Assembly: GCA_005406025.1 (NCBI GenBank)
Contig: BGZK01000153.1
Coordinates: 248,001-312,000, forward strand
DNA length: 64,000 nucleotides
Source of the DNA: Eumeta japonica
Lineage: Eukaryota > Arthropoda > Insecta > Lepidoptera > Psychidae
Direction: 5' to 3'
This document shows positions 48,273 to 59,707 of this stretch, in pieces (position 1 is the stretch's first letter; each line of letters starts with the position of its first letter). The position numbers and the translations under genes were made by a program. A model generated the notes under the pieces. It saw nothing but the letters and a program-made list of their open reading frames with translations. It did not search any database and was not told the origin of the DNA.

Positions 48273-48892
48273 ACCAAACACGTGGGCCGATTTTGATGAT
48301 TCTTATATCAATCGAATTGTCTCAATCTTGTGAGTTACACATACGATAATAAAGGTGTGTTAAACTTCTTATACAATAGTTCTTACTAACCAGATAAATA
48401 AATATAAAACTAGAATGATGGCCGTAAAATAATGAATGCCGAATAGACAAAAAAAAATTCATACCATATTGAGAGAAGTATCTTCGAATAGATCATTCAA
48501 AAGCAAGATGATGTTTTCCAAATCATTTTTCAGCAATAACCTCTACTTAAGAATTGCACATTTTGAAATTATAATTTATTAATATTAATTAATATCAATA
48601 GATCTGTAAAAAAATTGTCACGATTATTACAACAAGACACGATGTTGACACAGCTAATGACGAAAATGCAGTCTTAGTTTATTGTTAAAACGGAACTAAA
48701 ATTGGTAAACAAAAAATTGATTGAAGAAAATTAAAAAAAACCCGACTGCGCTATAATGAACTAAAAAGATGGAAACAAAATGATATAAAAAATCATCTAA
48801 TTAAGTATGATGTTCTACTTATGTTTCTGAACATTATTCTGTTTATGACCAATTATACGTAGACAAATATAAATTTTATGAAATATGAAACA

Positions 48893-48938
48893 AAATCACT
48901 CTAACGTGCTTGATTCCTCAAGCACGTTAGAGTGATTT
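48893..48938. repeat. Perfect 21-bp hairpin with 4-nt loop
   Basis: AAATCACTCTAACGTGCTTG+A (48893-48913), loop TTCC, then its exact reverse complement (48918-48938). No mismatch. It lies in intergenic DNA outside any recognised element. Confidence 0.9.
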
Positions 48939-49790
48939 CGTGCTATGCCATGACATGAAATAGGACGTTACGACAACAGTGAAACGCTTGAGTGACACGG
49001 TCGGGTGATACGGTCGGTCCACTCGGTTTTTTCCGACTCGGCACAGCGGGCCTACGTGTTCCACGCGTTCACGCAGCTGATTGGAGCTGATCGCGACTAT
49101 TTTAGAAACGCGCGGTTATTATTCACAGTAAAAATGAAGAATGCATGTAAAATACGTGCAATAAATGGAATATAGTGGCGAAAATGTCGATTATATCAAG
49201 GGTTTCTAATAGTTAAGTGAATACGGTGCATCACAAGTCAATGGTAAACTGTTGGTTAAAATTTGACTAAATATTACTGCAATCTTTTATGCAATATTTT
49301 TTTTATTAAAATCGATCTTAATGCCTGTAACTCATTTTATTGCTGATGACGATGGATTTGCCTTTGGATAGTGGCATTAATTGATCGCAAATGGAGAATA
49401 ACGACAATAATCCACTTTCTCCTAACTATGTGAAAAAAAATGTTATGTGCGTGTGGCAGAGGCGGAATGTACATGAGATTATCGTGATAAAAACAACCAA
49501 CAAATATTGTCCTGGGTTAGTAATTAAATTGTGTTCTCATTATCATTTTTCGATTTTGTTTTCAAATATAGTTGCTCATGAAAAAATCTTGTAACCATAA
49601 ATTTATAACACAATAATTTTTTTTAAGTCTAAACTCTATTACTGCATATTTTACTAAAGAAGTTTTACTTCACGTCGTGTGTCCGACACACAATGTTTTC
49701 TTTTATTTTTTTCCGCTTAATTTATATTACTAGAAGTTAATAAGAATATTTAATTGCATCATGTGTTCAGTTATTTATGTAAATTTTTGA
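48939..49790. other. Intergenic DNA with a CpG-rich patch
   Basis: 48985-49115 is CpG-rich (GGTCGGGTGATACGGTCGGT ... CACGCGTTCACGCAGCTGAT). A 67-codon plus frame follows (49391-49594) without a recognisable domain. The patch could be a promoter or a repeat end; no gene was found nearby on the plus strand. Confidence 0.3.
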
Positions 49791-49793
49791 TAA

Positions 49794-49915
49794 CTTGGAT
49801 GACTATAACAAAGAATCAATGGAAATGTTCCACCAGGACATCCAGATTACAGAGGAAAAATATATCAAGGTTTGTGGGATTGCCAAATGATGACAGACTA
49901 CTGCTAGAACCCATA
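49794..49915 (+). pseudogene. Relic of a repeated insect 'FHQDI..ME.RYQG' protein
   Basis: One frame reads ESMEMFHQDIQITEEKYIK; after a one-base shift it continues GLWDCQMMTDYC. Together these resemble the C-terminal '(G)ERFHQDI..ME.RYQG.W...M.ADYCW' block of a multi-copy, probably transposon-borne protein seen in many insect genomes. Here it is broken by a frameshift and stops. I know the motif but not its formal family name. Confidence 0.45.
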
Positions 49916-50690
49916 GAGACTGTTCGAAATCATCAAAGAAATCACATGTAATGGTCTTCTTACCTTCACTGTTTTAGTTTATTATGATTAATTTTATAAT
50001 TTCTTGTATCATTTATAGCATTTTGTGTATTCGAAGTCATTCAATAACTTTAAAATAAAGGTTGAAATAAATGTTTTTTTTTAAAAACGTTTACTTCAAC
50101 AAAAAAAAAATTGCCAAAAAATTGACTAATAAATTCCCTTGTGTAACATAACCCATTGTCAACGTCGCCTATTGTCCCATGGGAATAGGAAGGACCATGA
50201 TCACACTCTCATTCGATCCATTAAATGCCTTGTTTGCTGATTTTCTACGCGACAAAGAGTTTGTGGTAGAGTATGACAACTTGAAAAACTGGTGGTCGCA
50301 TCTGCTCCACTGTCCAGTAATGAATCCGATAAGTAAATATATAACTCCGAATGACATACAGAATCCACGAACCCAAATATTTCTCGCGAGTTCTCGCTTA
50401 CATCTTCCATGGGCAAAATGCCAGTTGCATTAGCGATGACTAATGACTTCATCTCAGATTCTACCCTCAGAAGACAGATAAGGAAAGAGGTTAAAAAAGT
50501 ATAAAAGGAAGGGTACAGAAAAATATTACTTGCTTTTCTGACCCTTTCAAAGTGGAATCCTCTGAAATGGACATATACTAGGCTGTCACCACAATTTCTC
50601 AATGCGGTGCAAATGCTCAAATCATCAAAGTCAAAAGCATGATTGTTAAGGCACCTTGCGAAATTGCCTTTGCTGACACTGCGGTTGGTC
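49916..50690. other. Unassigned, open on both strands
   Basis: A 139-codon minus frame (50201-50620) and an 84-codon plus frame (50179-50433) overlap. Neither shows a recognisable domain. Given the retroelement relics immediately downstream, this may be older retroelement sequence. Confidence 0.25.
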
Positions 50691-50699
50691 TAAAGTCTG

Positions 50700-51070
50700 T
50701 GTACTCACCAAGGAAATAACTTATACTTACAATGTCGTCTAAAGGTAAACGTCTCTTATCAATATTCTTGCTAGAAAAACCAAATGGAGCATTATCTCAG
50801 CCAAATGCAAACGCTAAAACTGTCTATATACAAGCGCCCTTAACAAAAAAAATAATTCATTTCAGGGTACTCAATAGCTTCATAATATTCCAGAAAATAC
50901 TCTTCAACATCCGGCGGCCTTAAAGCGCATGAAGAAGAGCGTTAAGGCCGTCATTCAAGGAGTTCTGACCGAAATTAACCCAAATGAGATCAAAAAGAAT
51001 TATTTTACAGTTTTACAGTCTTCATGGTACACAAAGTGCATCGTAACGACGGGGCTCCACCAGCTACTCC
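50700..51070 (+). pseudogene. Possible Jockey-type ORF1 relic
   Basis: The plus frames read ALKRMKKSVKAVIQGVLTEI then NPNEIKKNYF. This is reminiscent of the 'K.AVIRGL....I.PEEIKE.L' part of Jockey-clade gag-like ORF1 proteins. It lies ~1 kb upstream of, and in the same orientation as, a Jockey reverse transcriptase relic. The assignment is weak by itself and is supported mainly by the order. Confidence 0.3.
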
Positions 51071-52009
51071 ATCACCTAATGTAATACTAAAGTTTCTCAC
51101 TCTCGTGTTTATAACCTTGACACCATTTTTACACTTCGCAATAAAGTAACCTATTAGGAAACTTTAGTTCGATTAACTCTATTACGTGTCTTAGTTTTAC
51201 TGTGGTTATCGACATGTCATCGACAAATATCGATCGAGCAAAAGTTTCGTACTCGTGTTACGTAAATGTTGTCAAAATCGACATCGCGTTTATTGCGGTT
51301 TTCAGTATGACATTTCTGTGACATACAGCGCTTTCTTGTCAACATAAAATTTAACGCAATTTGTGTGCGTTATTATCTCGACATTGGCGAAAATTTGATT
51401 AAAAAAAATGACTCAACAACGACGAAAATATACATCCTTGGACAATTACTTGCATTTGTGAATTATATTAGGGAATGTTTTTCATTAAATATTAAATGAA
51501 ACTCTTTGATTCTATGTCTTACTATGCATTGTTTATGTTGGAAAAAATAATGTTTTTAACCCAATAACTTCCCAATTTATTGGGAAAATTTTATAACAAT
51601 GATATATTCTGCTTAATTATTAACCCCAAATTTAAAAGTCCTACATGGATAACTCATTGTCAATAATAGGTTGATACGAGCAAGTAGCTAGAAGGAAATG
51701 ACTGCAAGATGAAATCATTGGGATTAATAAAGTGTAGGTCACTCACTTAACAAGAATTGGTTCCAATTATATTAATTCACTACAACAGAAAATCTTATAA
51801 TTTATTATACATTGATTCATTCGCACCGGACGTGGTGTGCCTCATATATTTTGTCAATATCGTAATTTATAAATGTGATATTATACAAATTGTAGGTAAA
51901 TTATACACATTCTACTTCTTAAAAACTGAAAATCTCAGTAATATCGGATTAAGTAAGCGTATAGAATAACCTGTAAATTAAAAATACCTGACATGTGCGA
52001 ACAGGACAA
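51071..52009. other. AT-rich DNA between retroelement relics
   Basis: No conserved endonuclease motif was recognised. The plus frame 51757-51969 has no domain. Confidence 0.35.
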
Positions 52010-53070
52010 ACAATGATATCAATATAACCATTAGAGCTTTCTCCAACCACATCAGGAAGGTGATCGAGGACTGCCAAAAGAGAGTTCTAGTTCTAGTGAA
52101 CTCTGGTCGCTAGCACTTGTATGTAATTGTCAGCGAACCGATGAGAGTGAAACACCCTTATGCCATGCGAAATTATTCTTCATTACTGAAAATCACCTCG
52201 ATACGTCCTCCGCCGGCCATCTCATAGGTCTGTGAAAAAAGCACTTAAATTCGAAAGGTGCGTGGCCACGATCGCTTTTAAAAAACCATGCTTTTGCGTT
52301 TGAAGTCCGGGATAAAGCTGAATGTTTAACGGATATTATCGAACTCCAATGTTCGTTAAGTTTCATACCATTTAACTCTGAATACGTCATTCGTATAGAG
52401 GAAAAGGTTCGTCGAAAAGTCTCACTCCCTTACCAATACGACTTAATCCCAGTTCTCTTGGACTAAATCCAAAAGCATATTAAAAATAACAAAACCAGAA
52501 AAACACCGGACCTTGACGGCATAATCAGTAAAGCTATCAAATGCTTTACCGCACTATTAGTAGCTCAGCTGGTCGCAATTTTCAATGCGTGTCCTAGGAA
52601 CAGTCACTTTTCTGAAACATGATAAGAACAGTCTAGATAATGTTCCTGAAAAAACTCTTAAATCACGTCCAAGCGATCATTTACTGGTAAAAGGCTTTAT
52701 TGAGCATGTTCATTGTTGTATCCAACATGCTTTCTATTATTGAATACAACTCGGAAGGCTTCTTTCATAAATAAAAACTCTTGCGGTTTTCTTTGGTGTT
52801 TTGAAGTTTAATAGTTAGTTTGATAAATTTGGTACGCAGGTCTCATCTATAAACTTTATCAACTTGAAGACCCAAATCGTTTAGTCCACGTTATTAATAA
52901 CTATATAAGAAACAGAAAATTCACTTTCCTCTATGGAAATAGCCTTTCAACCAAAACGTCTATCAGAACTGCAGCTCTCAAAGGCTCCAGGCTGTTCTCT
53001 ATTTTTTAATCCTTGTACACAAATGATTCCGGGCATGTACACAAATGATTCCAAACTGTTTGGGCATTAT
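52010..53070 (+). pseudogene. Jockey-like non-LTR retrotransposon RT relic
   Basis: Broken plus-strand frames retain, in order, a hydrophilic linker (NDINITIRAFSNHIRKVIED), SVKKALKFERC, then the RT start NNKTRKTPDLDGIISKAI with IFNACPRNSHF ('K.APGPDGI.N...K...IFNA.L...HFP'). Later come IWYAGLIYKLYQLEDPNRLV, NNYIRNRKFTFLYGNSLSTK and TSIRTAALKGSRLFSIF ('W..GL.YKL...P..L...I.SYL..R.F........S.....AGVPQGS.L'). Multiple stops and frameshifts show it is dead. The motif order is that of the Jockey clade. Confidence 0.8.
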
Positions 53071-53360
53071 ACAAAACGAAAATTAATTCAAGTTTTTATT
53101 AATGAATCTATTAAACACTTTGCACACTTATTATTCGATTTATATTCAAATACTGTGTGTAACTTTTACTGTTTACACTTCATTGTTAATTTTCATAACA
53201 ATAGTTTGAAGTTTTCACTTTGTTCAAGTTTGTTCTCTTCGTCACTGATGTTCGAACTCACAATGAATCGTGCTTTGTATACCTTTACCAATGCCTATTT
53301 TGGAATTTACTAAAATGTTCTTAAGCGTTTCAGACTAATAATAGTCATAAATGTTTTAGG
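53071..53360. other. AT-rich DNA, nothing recognised
   Basis: Covered by the end of a 126-codon plus frame (52933-53313) that begins inside the Jockey relic in a wrong frame. Confidence 0.4.
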
Positions 53361-53595
53361 TTGTTCTGAAAATTCTTGAATATTTCAGATTAACTGCGAA
53401 CAGTACAAAACATTCTGGAATATTCTGGAAAATTCTCGTTGAAGATTATTTGCTTTATAGAACTTTCTACAACAGTCGAGAGAATTCATGAATATTTAAG
53501 ACGTTACATTCCAAAATGTTTTAGGATGTTTTGAAATTTTCAGGAATAGTCTGGAACGTTTTAAGAATAACTTGAAACATCTTGGAATCTTATTA
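53361..53595. repeat. 10-bp-periodic TTCTGGAAWA array (heat-shock-element-like)
   Basis: Units of ten bases, best preserved at 53413-53435 as TTC-tg-GAA-ta-TTC-tg-GAA-aa-TTC: five perfect alternating nGAAn blocks. Flanking degenerate units keep the phase (TGAAAATTCTTGAATATT at 53367-53384; CAGGAATAGTCTGGAACGTT at about 53540). This matches the binding pattern of heat-shock factor, but no heat-shock gene follows, so it may simply be a decayed minisatellite. Confidence 0.6.
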
Positions 53596-54116
53596 TATGA
53601 ATTTCTAGAAAGCAAAATTTTTAATCCTTATATCTCCAAAGGTACGTTGTTTAGGTAAAAACCAAAATAATTTTGATCGCAAGGGGATAAAGGACTATCA
53701 CGCCATGTGAGTCTCTTGATCGTACCTTAACTCGTTTTTGAGTCTATACGGCACGCACATTGTATACTTACTTTTATAACACTTAATGATTAATTGGCGT
53801 TTAAAATGAATAGAAAATTAACACTTGTTTAGGTGTTCGATATATATCAAATCTCTTGAATTAATATTCAAGTCGTTGGACGAGAAAACGTGGAACGTGC
53901 AACAAGAGATTCAAGGGTCAACGGCATATTGTACGCTGCATATTACTGTATATCGCAAACAAGCGTCTAATAATGAATTTCCACTGGATGATACCGTTAC
54001 ACAATAGAATGTTATTGTATTATATTAAATGATGAAAAATTCCGTGTAGACAGCAAATCAAATTGAGTGTTATTATTTTTGATGGATCAAGAGTGTTTTC
54101 ACTTTGCAAAACTAAG
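53596..54116. other. Intergenic AT-rich DNA, nothing recognised
   Basis: The frame 53825-54007 (60 codons) has no domain. Confidence 0.4.
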
Positions 54117-54158
54117 GAAAACTTTATCGCAAGCATGGCTGCGTGCGATAAAGTTTTC
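54117..54158. repeat. Perfect 15-bp hairpin
   Basis: GAAAACTTTATCGCA (54117-54131), a 12-nt GC-rich loop AGCATGGCTGCG, then TGCGATAAAGTTTTC (54144-54158), exactly complementary. Confidence 0.85.
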
Positions 54159-56565
54159 GTTTATTTTGGTTGATTTGATTAGACGTTTCGTTTGTTTGTA
54201 TAAAAAAGTCATAGCCATTCCGAAAATATAAATATAGAGAATTTTTAAAGTTTATTTGATTAATATGAGCCTCAAATTTTGGGCTGTAAGTGTTTCTCTA
54301 TTTTTTCTTTGATTCCGTTTTCTTCCTGTGTTCCCGCTCAGCGGTTACATCGAATACAAATGAAAGTCACGAGTTGTGAAAGAAATCTCGTGTTGAATTT
54401 AGCATAAACTAATTTACACCCGAAATGAAGAAGAGATTAACAGTCAGGAAATAAAAATGTTAATTATATATTTAATTAAGTTCATACAGAAGTAGTGCGG
54501 TATCTTAAAAATAACTGGCTTTTTATTATTAAAGAAAACTTCAAAAGGCCAGTCATGAAATGAAAATTAGTCATCGAGTGTTTTTCAACAAAAAATAAAG
54601 CAGGTGTGCAGCAAATTTACAGCAGGTATGCAGAACGGTCACAGAACAAACAAAAAATTTTCATTAATGAAGTCAATCTGTATTACAATAAGACTAATAC
54701 GAAGAGAACCGTGGTACTGCTACAGTGTAATTAAACAACAACGTTATAATAAATTTATTAGTTTATTAATGGTCATGATCAACTTCAAGTTACCAGGTCT
54801 GATAACATTGTGACACCGCACTCTTATGGTATTGGAAGGTAAATAGTTTTAATTCGGTATAAAAGCTTTTTTCGGCTGCCTGCGTCTATAAGACGCAATA
54901 TTTCTTTATGAATAATTGCTACAACGCAAAAAATGGTCAATACACAAAAATAATAATAGTACAGAGAGAGTAGTAGAGATACAAATTCCAATTTGCGAGT
55001 TTGCGCCGCGAAGTTGTAGGGCGCGTTGTACGTATTTTAAGATTTCTCAAAGTTGTTTAATGATAGGTCGCGATTTGTGACAAAAAACTACGAATTTACA
55101 CTGTAACGACAATGCGGAGTGCCAAAAAATAGTAAACATATGATCCCCACCAAAACTAGTGTTGTGAATATTGTGGAATCCACATTTTACGAAAATAATA
55201 ACTAAATAGAAAAAATACATTTGACGGTTCTATCAAAAGGTCCATTCGCTAAAGAGTACAAACGTTTCCACCCGCACGCACTCCGCTAAATGTTACGATT
55301 ATATTTCTTGCAAAAATTTTTCAAATTTTTTCCAAAATCCTATAATTTTATCATGTAAAAAGTTTTCATGGAATTCGTGGGTATTACGTCTACTTACCAT
55401 GGATATTATTATATAAGTTCGCAAGAATTAAGCTGTAATTAAGTTAAGGATGAACACGGTCCGTTACACGACTGTAAGATGTGTATTCCTCTAATAACCT
55501 ATATAAGTGACTACGATCACACTTTTAATATAATAGACCCTTTTTAGATAATTCTTAAGATTTAGTTATTAATGATGTTACAAATTCGGTTATTGAAGGT
55601 GTTAAATTCAAAATTTTCACGCATGACTTATTTCCGTCATACTCCGTTTTTTAATACGACTGCATTACAAGTTGCGACAACGGTTTTTGCGCTGTGCAAT
55701 CTTAACGTTCCATTTTACGCTCTCATTCGGATTCTGAAAGCGAGCGCTCGAGCCTCCTACGCTTTGCTTTGGAGCCTTCAAAGAAAAACATTGCACGTCG
55801 CGATGAAATTCCGAACGTATTTTCACAGACGCAAGAGTCGTAATGCTACCGAAGGTATGCTAAGTTGGAGATGTTTCTTTCCAATTACAGCATGTCGTCG
55901 ACGTTTCGCTGTAATGAAACTCTTCACAGAGGTGCATTGTCTGACTCACGGATCTGCAGTTTTTTTTAGATATCGTATTAGGTCAAAGTGCATCATATCT
56001 GCAATAGCGTGGTGTTGAAATGTTATATTCATAGTTGAAGAATACCAGCTGAAACTTGGTACGTACGTACATACGACAGTTGCTTTAGAGTTTTTTTTTG
56101 CGCTTTCATCTAATGACTTACGTTAATATTCCGTGTTAATGTTACGTAGTTGTATACTAGGTATTTTATAAAGGGCAGCTCAATGCAAAAACTTTTATAC
56201 CCAGGACGCCGTAAACATCGTAAGGTCTAATGAGAACGGAGCATTACTGAAACTTTTACAAAACCTTTTATCCCGACGAAAAAGAAAAGAATATCTTTGT
56301 GTATTTGCAAATGAAGCTAATGAAGTACGATAGTACTGTAGGGAGACTTACTATTATCTGGAACATAAACTTGACTTCATTGTATTTTGTTTTAAAATTG
56401 ATACATTGTCAGGTCTTTCCCAAGAATAATGTAGCCGGGTTTATATATTATATACATATTTTATTTTAAGATATTTTATGATAAAAAAAAAAAACAGACA
56501 AAAATAATTTGAACTCGTGTGGAGAGGGTATGCATCTACCTAATACGTTTTTAAAAATTTATCCT
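54159..56565. other. Intergenic DNA; one 148-codon open frame of unknown status
   Basis: The plus frame 55572-56018 is the longest open frame in the window. It overlaps a GC-richer patch (55680-55920) and encodes a basic peptide with no recognisable domain, no signal peptide and no repeats. Could be repeat-derived. The rest is AT-rich. Confidence 0.25.
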
Positions 56566-56569
56566 TTGT

Positions 56570-56770
56570 TTGTGGTAATTAAAGCAATGGTAAATGAAAT
56601 TGAGAGATTTACCAAGTTATTATAAGACCATAGACTTCTAATAGATGTTCCTGTAATTTATAAATGAAGAACGATTTTCTGCATTTTCATCAACATTTCG
56701 GGCTTAGTGGTTGCGGAGACAAGGGTGATCAACTTTCATTTGGTTTCTTAAATAGTAAAGGGTATTTGGT
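56570..56770 (+). repeat. Internal fragment of the 26996-type repeat
   Basis: CCATAGACTTCTAATAGATG, TTCCTGTAATTTATAAATGA and CTTAGTGGTTGCGGAGACAA parallel 27300-27420 (CTTCCCATAGGTTTTCCTGTAATC; GTAGTTTCGGAGATAAGGGG). Same family and orientation, older. Confidence 0.55.
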
Positions 56771-58690
56771 TTATATTAATTGTTATACGGTACAGTGTGC
56801 ATTTTTTTTAATGTTCTAATTTTCCCACAAAAGTGATTAACAATTTTATTATAATCTATTTCATAATAGGGTAATTAAGGTGGAATTTTTATACTACGGT
56901 ATTTAATGCTTTCTTTTCTTAGTAAGAGTGTAATTTACATAACTGTAAAAATATCCGAGTAACGACTTTTTTAAACGCTCGTTAGACAGAGAAGACACTA
57001 ATACTCAGTGACATTTAGCGCCATAAAGACAAATATTAAACTCCGTTTTGCGAGAAAGACATGGCATAGAATTTTTGATTGCTTATTGTTTTTTTTTAAT
57101 GATTTAATTTTGATTTAACTTGTATCCAATATGTCAAGTCCGCTTACACAATTCATCCTAAATATCAGTAAATTACTTTATTCATAGGACGGAAAACGGC
57201 TAGTAAGTATAAAAATACAATGAAAAGGTGGAACTTTTTAACAACAAATATACAGCGAACTCGCCAAAATCCCATGTGCGTCGATGAGTTTAAGGGTAGC
57301 GCACCAATGCAGGCTTATCTGGGATCGTAACCAAAGCGGTTCGCAGAAGAGGACCTGATGGAGGCCGGACATACATCAATGTTCGTTAAAGCTAAGCGGA
57401 CATTTATCTCGCGGGTCCGATGAAAAGGAACGCCGAAGCTACTTTTACAGACGATGATTGTGTTTAAGCACGATTCTTAACCGATTTCACCGATCTCGAA
57501 AAGAGGGAGGTTCTGAATGTAAATGTATATATGTATGTTTCGCAGTGAGTAAGAAGTTATCATACGAGCATATTGTAGACAGGAACGACGCAGACAATCG
57601 GTCTACGAGACAGCTAATTAATTAGTTTTTTTTTATTACTTAAAAAGCATAAATGGGTGCAGGCTTCAATTAGTGAAATTTTAAGTTAACTGGTTAAAAT
57701 TTTTTACAACTTTCGTATTTACATCTGCAACGTAAGTATGAGAAAGTTGTAAGAATGTTTTGCAAAATGTTATTACATTTATAGAATACTTGATTTGGTC
57801 CAAAATATCTTACTTTATCTTACTTTAAAATTAATTAATTGCGCGATAGCGAAGCACGCTTGCAAATATCACAGTAGTTTCTTTTTGGGATTCCTGGCAT
57901 CCGGAGACGTATGATGAGGTTGTGTCAGATCCGGACTCCTACTAATAAAGAAAAATATGTAGCGTGATTTTATAGCTGACTAAAATTCCAAGTTGTATTT
58001 TTACAGGGGTTTCAGGCATGCTAATACAACTTTGTCATAATAATCGTTCACTCTGGCATTATTATCTACATCAAACAAGATACGCACTGAGCTACATGAC
58101 AGAAGAAGTTTAGTGTAAAAGTATAGAACAATAGTGTGTCCTGTAATGTATGATAAATTCTAAAAAAAGGTTTTTATTTATGAATAAACATGTCAATCAG
58201 CATATGTAATAATCCGGATGGATTTTATTATGCATCTTTGCGCAAGTATTCAAAATCTACTCCCTTTATAAAACAATTTTGCCAACGAAATCATAGTCAT
58301 TGAAGCAGACGTTTCTGAGAAAAACTGCTTAGAACATCTACCTGGTTGTCATTTGATCTTACGTCTAGTAATGAGGTTACAATGCTAGTGTGGCGTGTAA
58401 AATATCTCATCCGTTTTATATAGATTTACAAAATAGATTTTTATATAAATAAGAATTTGTAATCGCAAAACCGCCTCCAAATTCAGTAGATGATGATTGC
58501 AGAGCATATGCAATTACTAAAGAAATACAAGAATTAAAATTTTAATTATGATAGTTATTATTACGCTACTACACATTCTCGGAAACTGCATGACAGCAAC
58601 TGATTTCAAGTAATCAATTTATACAAGAGAGTTGTTTAACTGCAGAATTTAGTACATGGAACTAAATAGGGGCCACTCTATAGCTACTCT
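56771..58690. other. Intergenic DNA, mostly unassigned
   Basis: 57260-57480 is less AT-rich (GGTAGCGCACCAATGCAGGC ... GGGTCCGATGAAAAGG) and may be a retroelement scrap. No domain or gene seen. Confidence 0.3.
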
Positions 58691-59707
58691 TAATATTAGT
58701 TAATTAGATTGTATACGTCGGCGTCAAGCCGGAACTATCCGCTCTGTCCATTATGAAATGAAAATTTGCTCAAGAATAAACACTTTATTAAGAAAAAAAA
58801 ACAACCTTACGTGACTGCAATCGGAAAAATACTGCGACAAACAACTTCGTCATTCCTCTAATTTATGCACCAATAGCAAGAATTCTTATACTTTTGTGAT
58901 AAACATCCTTCCAATTTATGTGCGTGTGCTTACAAAATAATGTAAAACAAAATAAAATAATAATGTAACTCAAATAACATAAAGTTAACATAACAAAATT
59001 GTCGGTTACACGTTTAAATGAGTTGTACAAAATAAATTAATGTAAAGACCAAAGTATCTTCAAGATTTGGTCGAAAATAATTATAGAATGTAAATCATGA
59101 TTTAATTAACAGTTTTTAAACTAATTTACAATAAAAGGTTGCTTAGAAATACATAAAATATTAGTGTAGTTATAAATGAAGATTTACAATAACAAATACA
59201 TCGATTATGATTTATAACTAAAAATTAATGCCAGATGATAGCACAATCGAGCACCCATAGGGTCATTCGGATCCAAGTGCGCTCTCGGCGCTTACAAATT
59301 ACAAAATCATCAATAAAAATAAAGAATTAGATTACAGTGTATAATCCAAAAAGAAAATTACAACAGAACTTATTTACAACAAAAAAAAAAAACATGTTAC
59401 AATGTTTATAAACAAATTATTTGCAAACCATGATTCACAAAATAAAACTTATTTCAAAATATAAAGCTTGACCCCCTTGTTATATCTACTCAACGCCAAC
59501 AAAAGCAGTCATGGGCTCTAGACATTCTCGGCTCTAGCCAACACTATTCAAAAGGCAAACACCCATCCCGAGATCTAGCCAACACCAAAATAAGCAGTAA
59601 CCCATTCTGGGATACAATCTCTAAAACCGGAATAAAGGAAACGCATGGTGGCTAATTAGCGTTCAAAGAAGGATTTTTGACTAGGGATTACTAAAGATAT
59701 TTAAAAA
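58691..59707 (-). repeat. Presumed 3' UTR/LTR region of the Gypsy relic
   Basis: Directly 3' (minus strand) of the Gypsy integrase stop. It contains a short duplicated phrase GTTGGCTAGA (at about 59530 and 59580), an AATAAAGTG poly(A)-like signal near 58790 and a GC-richer segment GCGCACTTGGATCCGAATGA (59270-59290). LTR boundaries are not resolved; the assignment rests on position. Confidence 0.3.

Noticed and set aside
50201..50620. 139-codon minus-strand frame as a candidate gene
   Set aside because: No recognisable domain or splice context, overlapped by another frame on the plus strand, and adjacent to retroelement relics.
52558..52575. tRNA-like A-box word (TAGCTCAGCTGGT)
   Set aside because: It is inside the Jockey RT frame (LLVAQLVAIF), with no acceptor stem or B box at the right distance.
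53413..53435. Heat-shock promoter of a downstream gene
   Set aside because: No coding exon or TATA-bearing start follows within the next kilobase. Kept only as a sequence observation, not as a promoter call.
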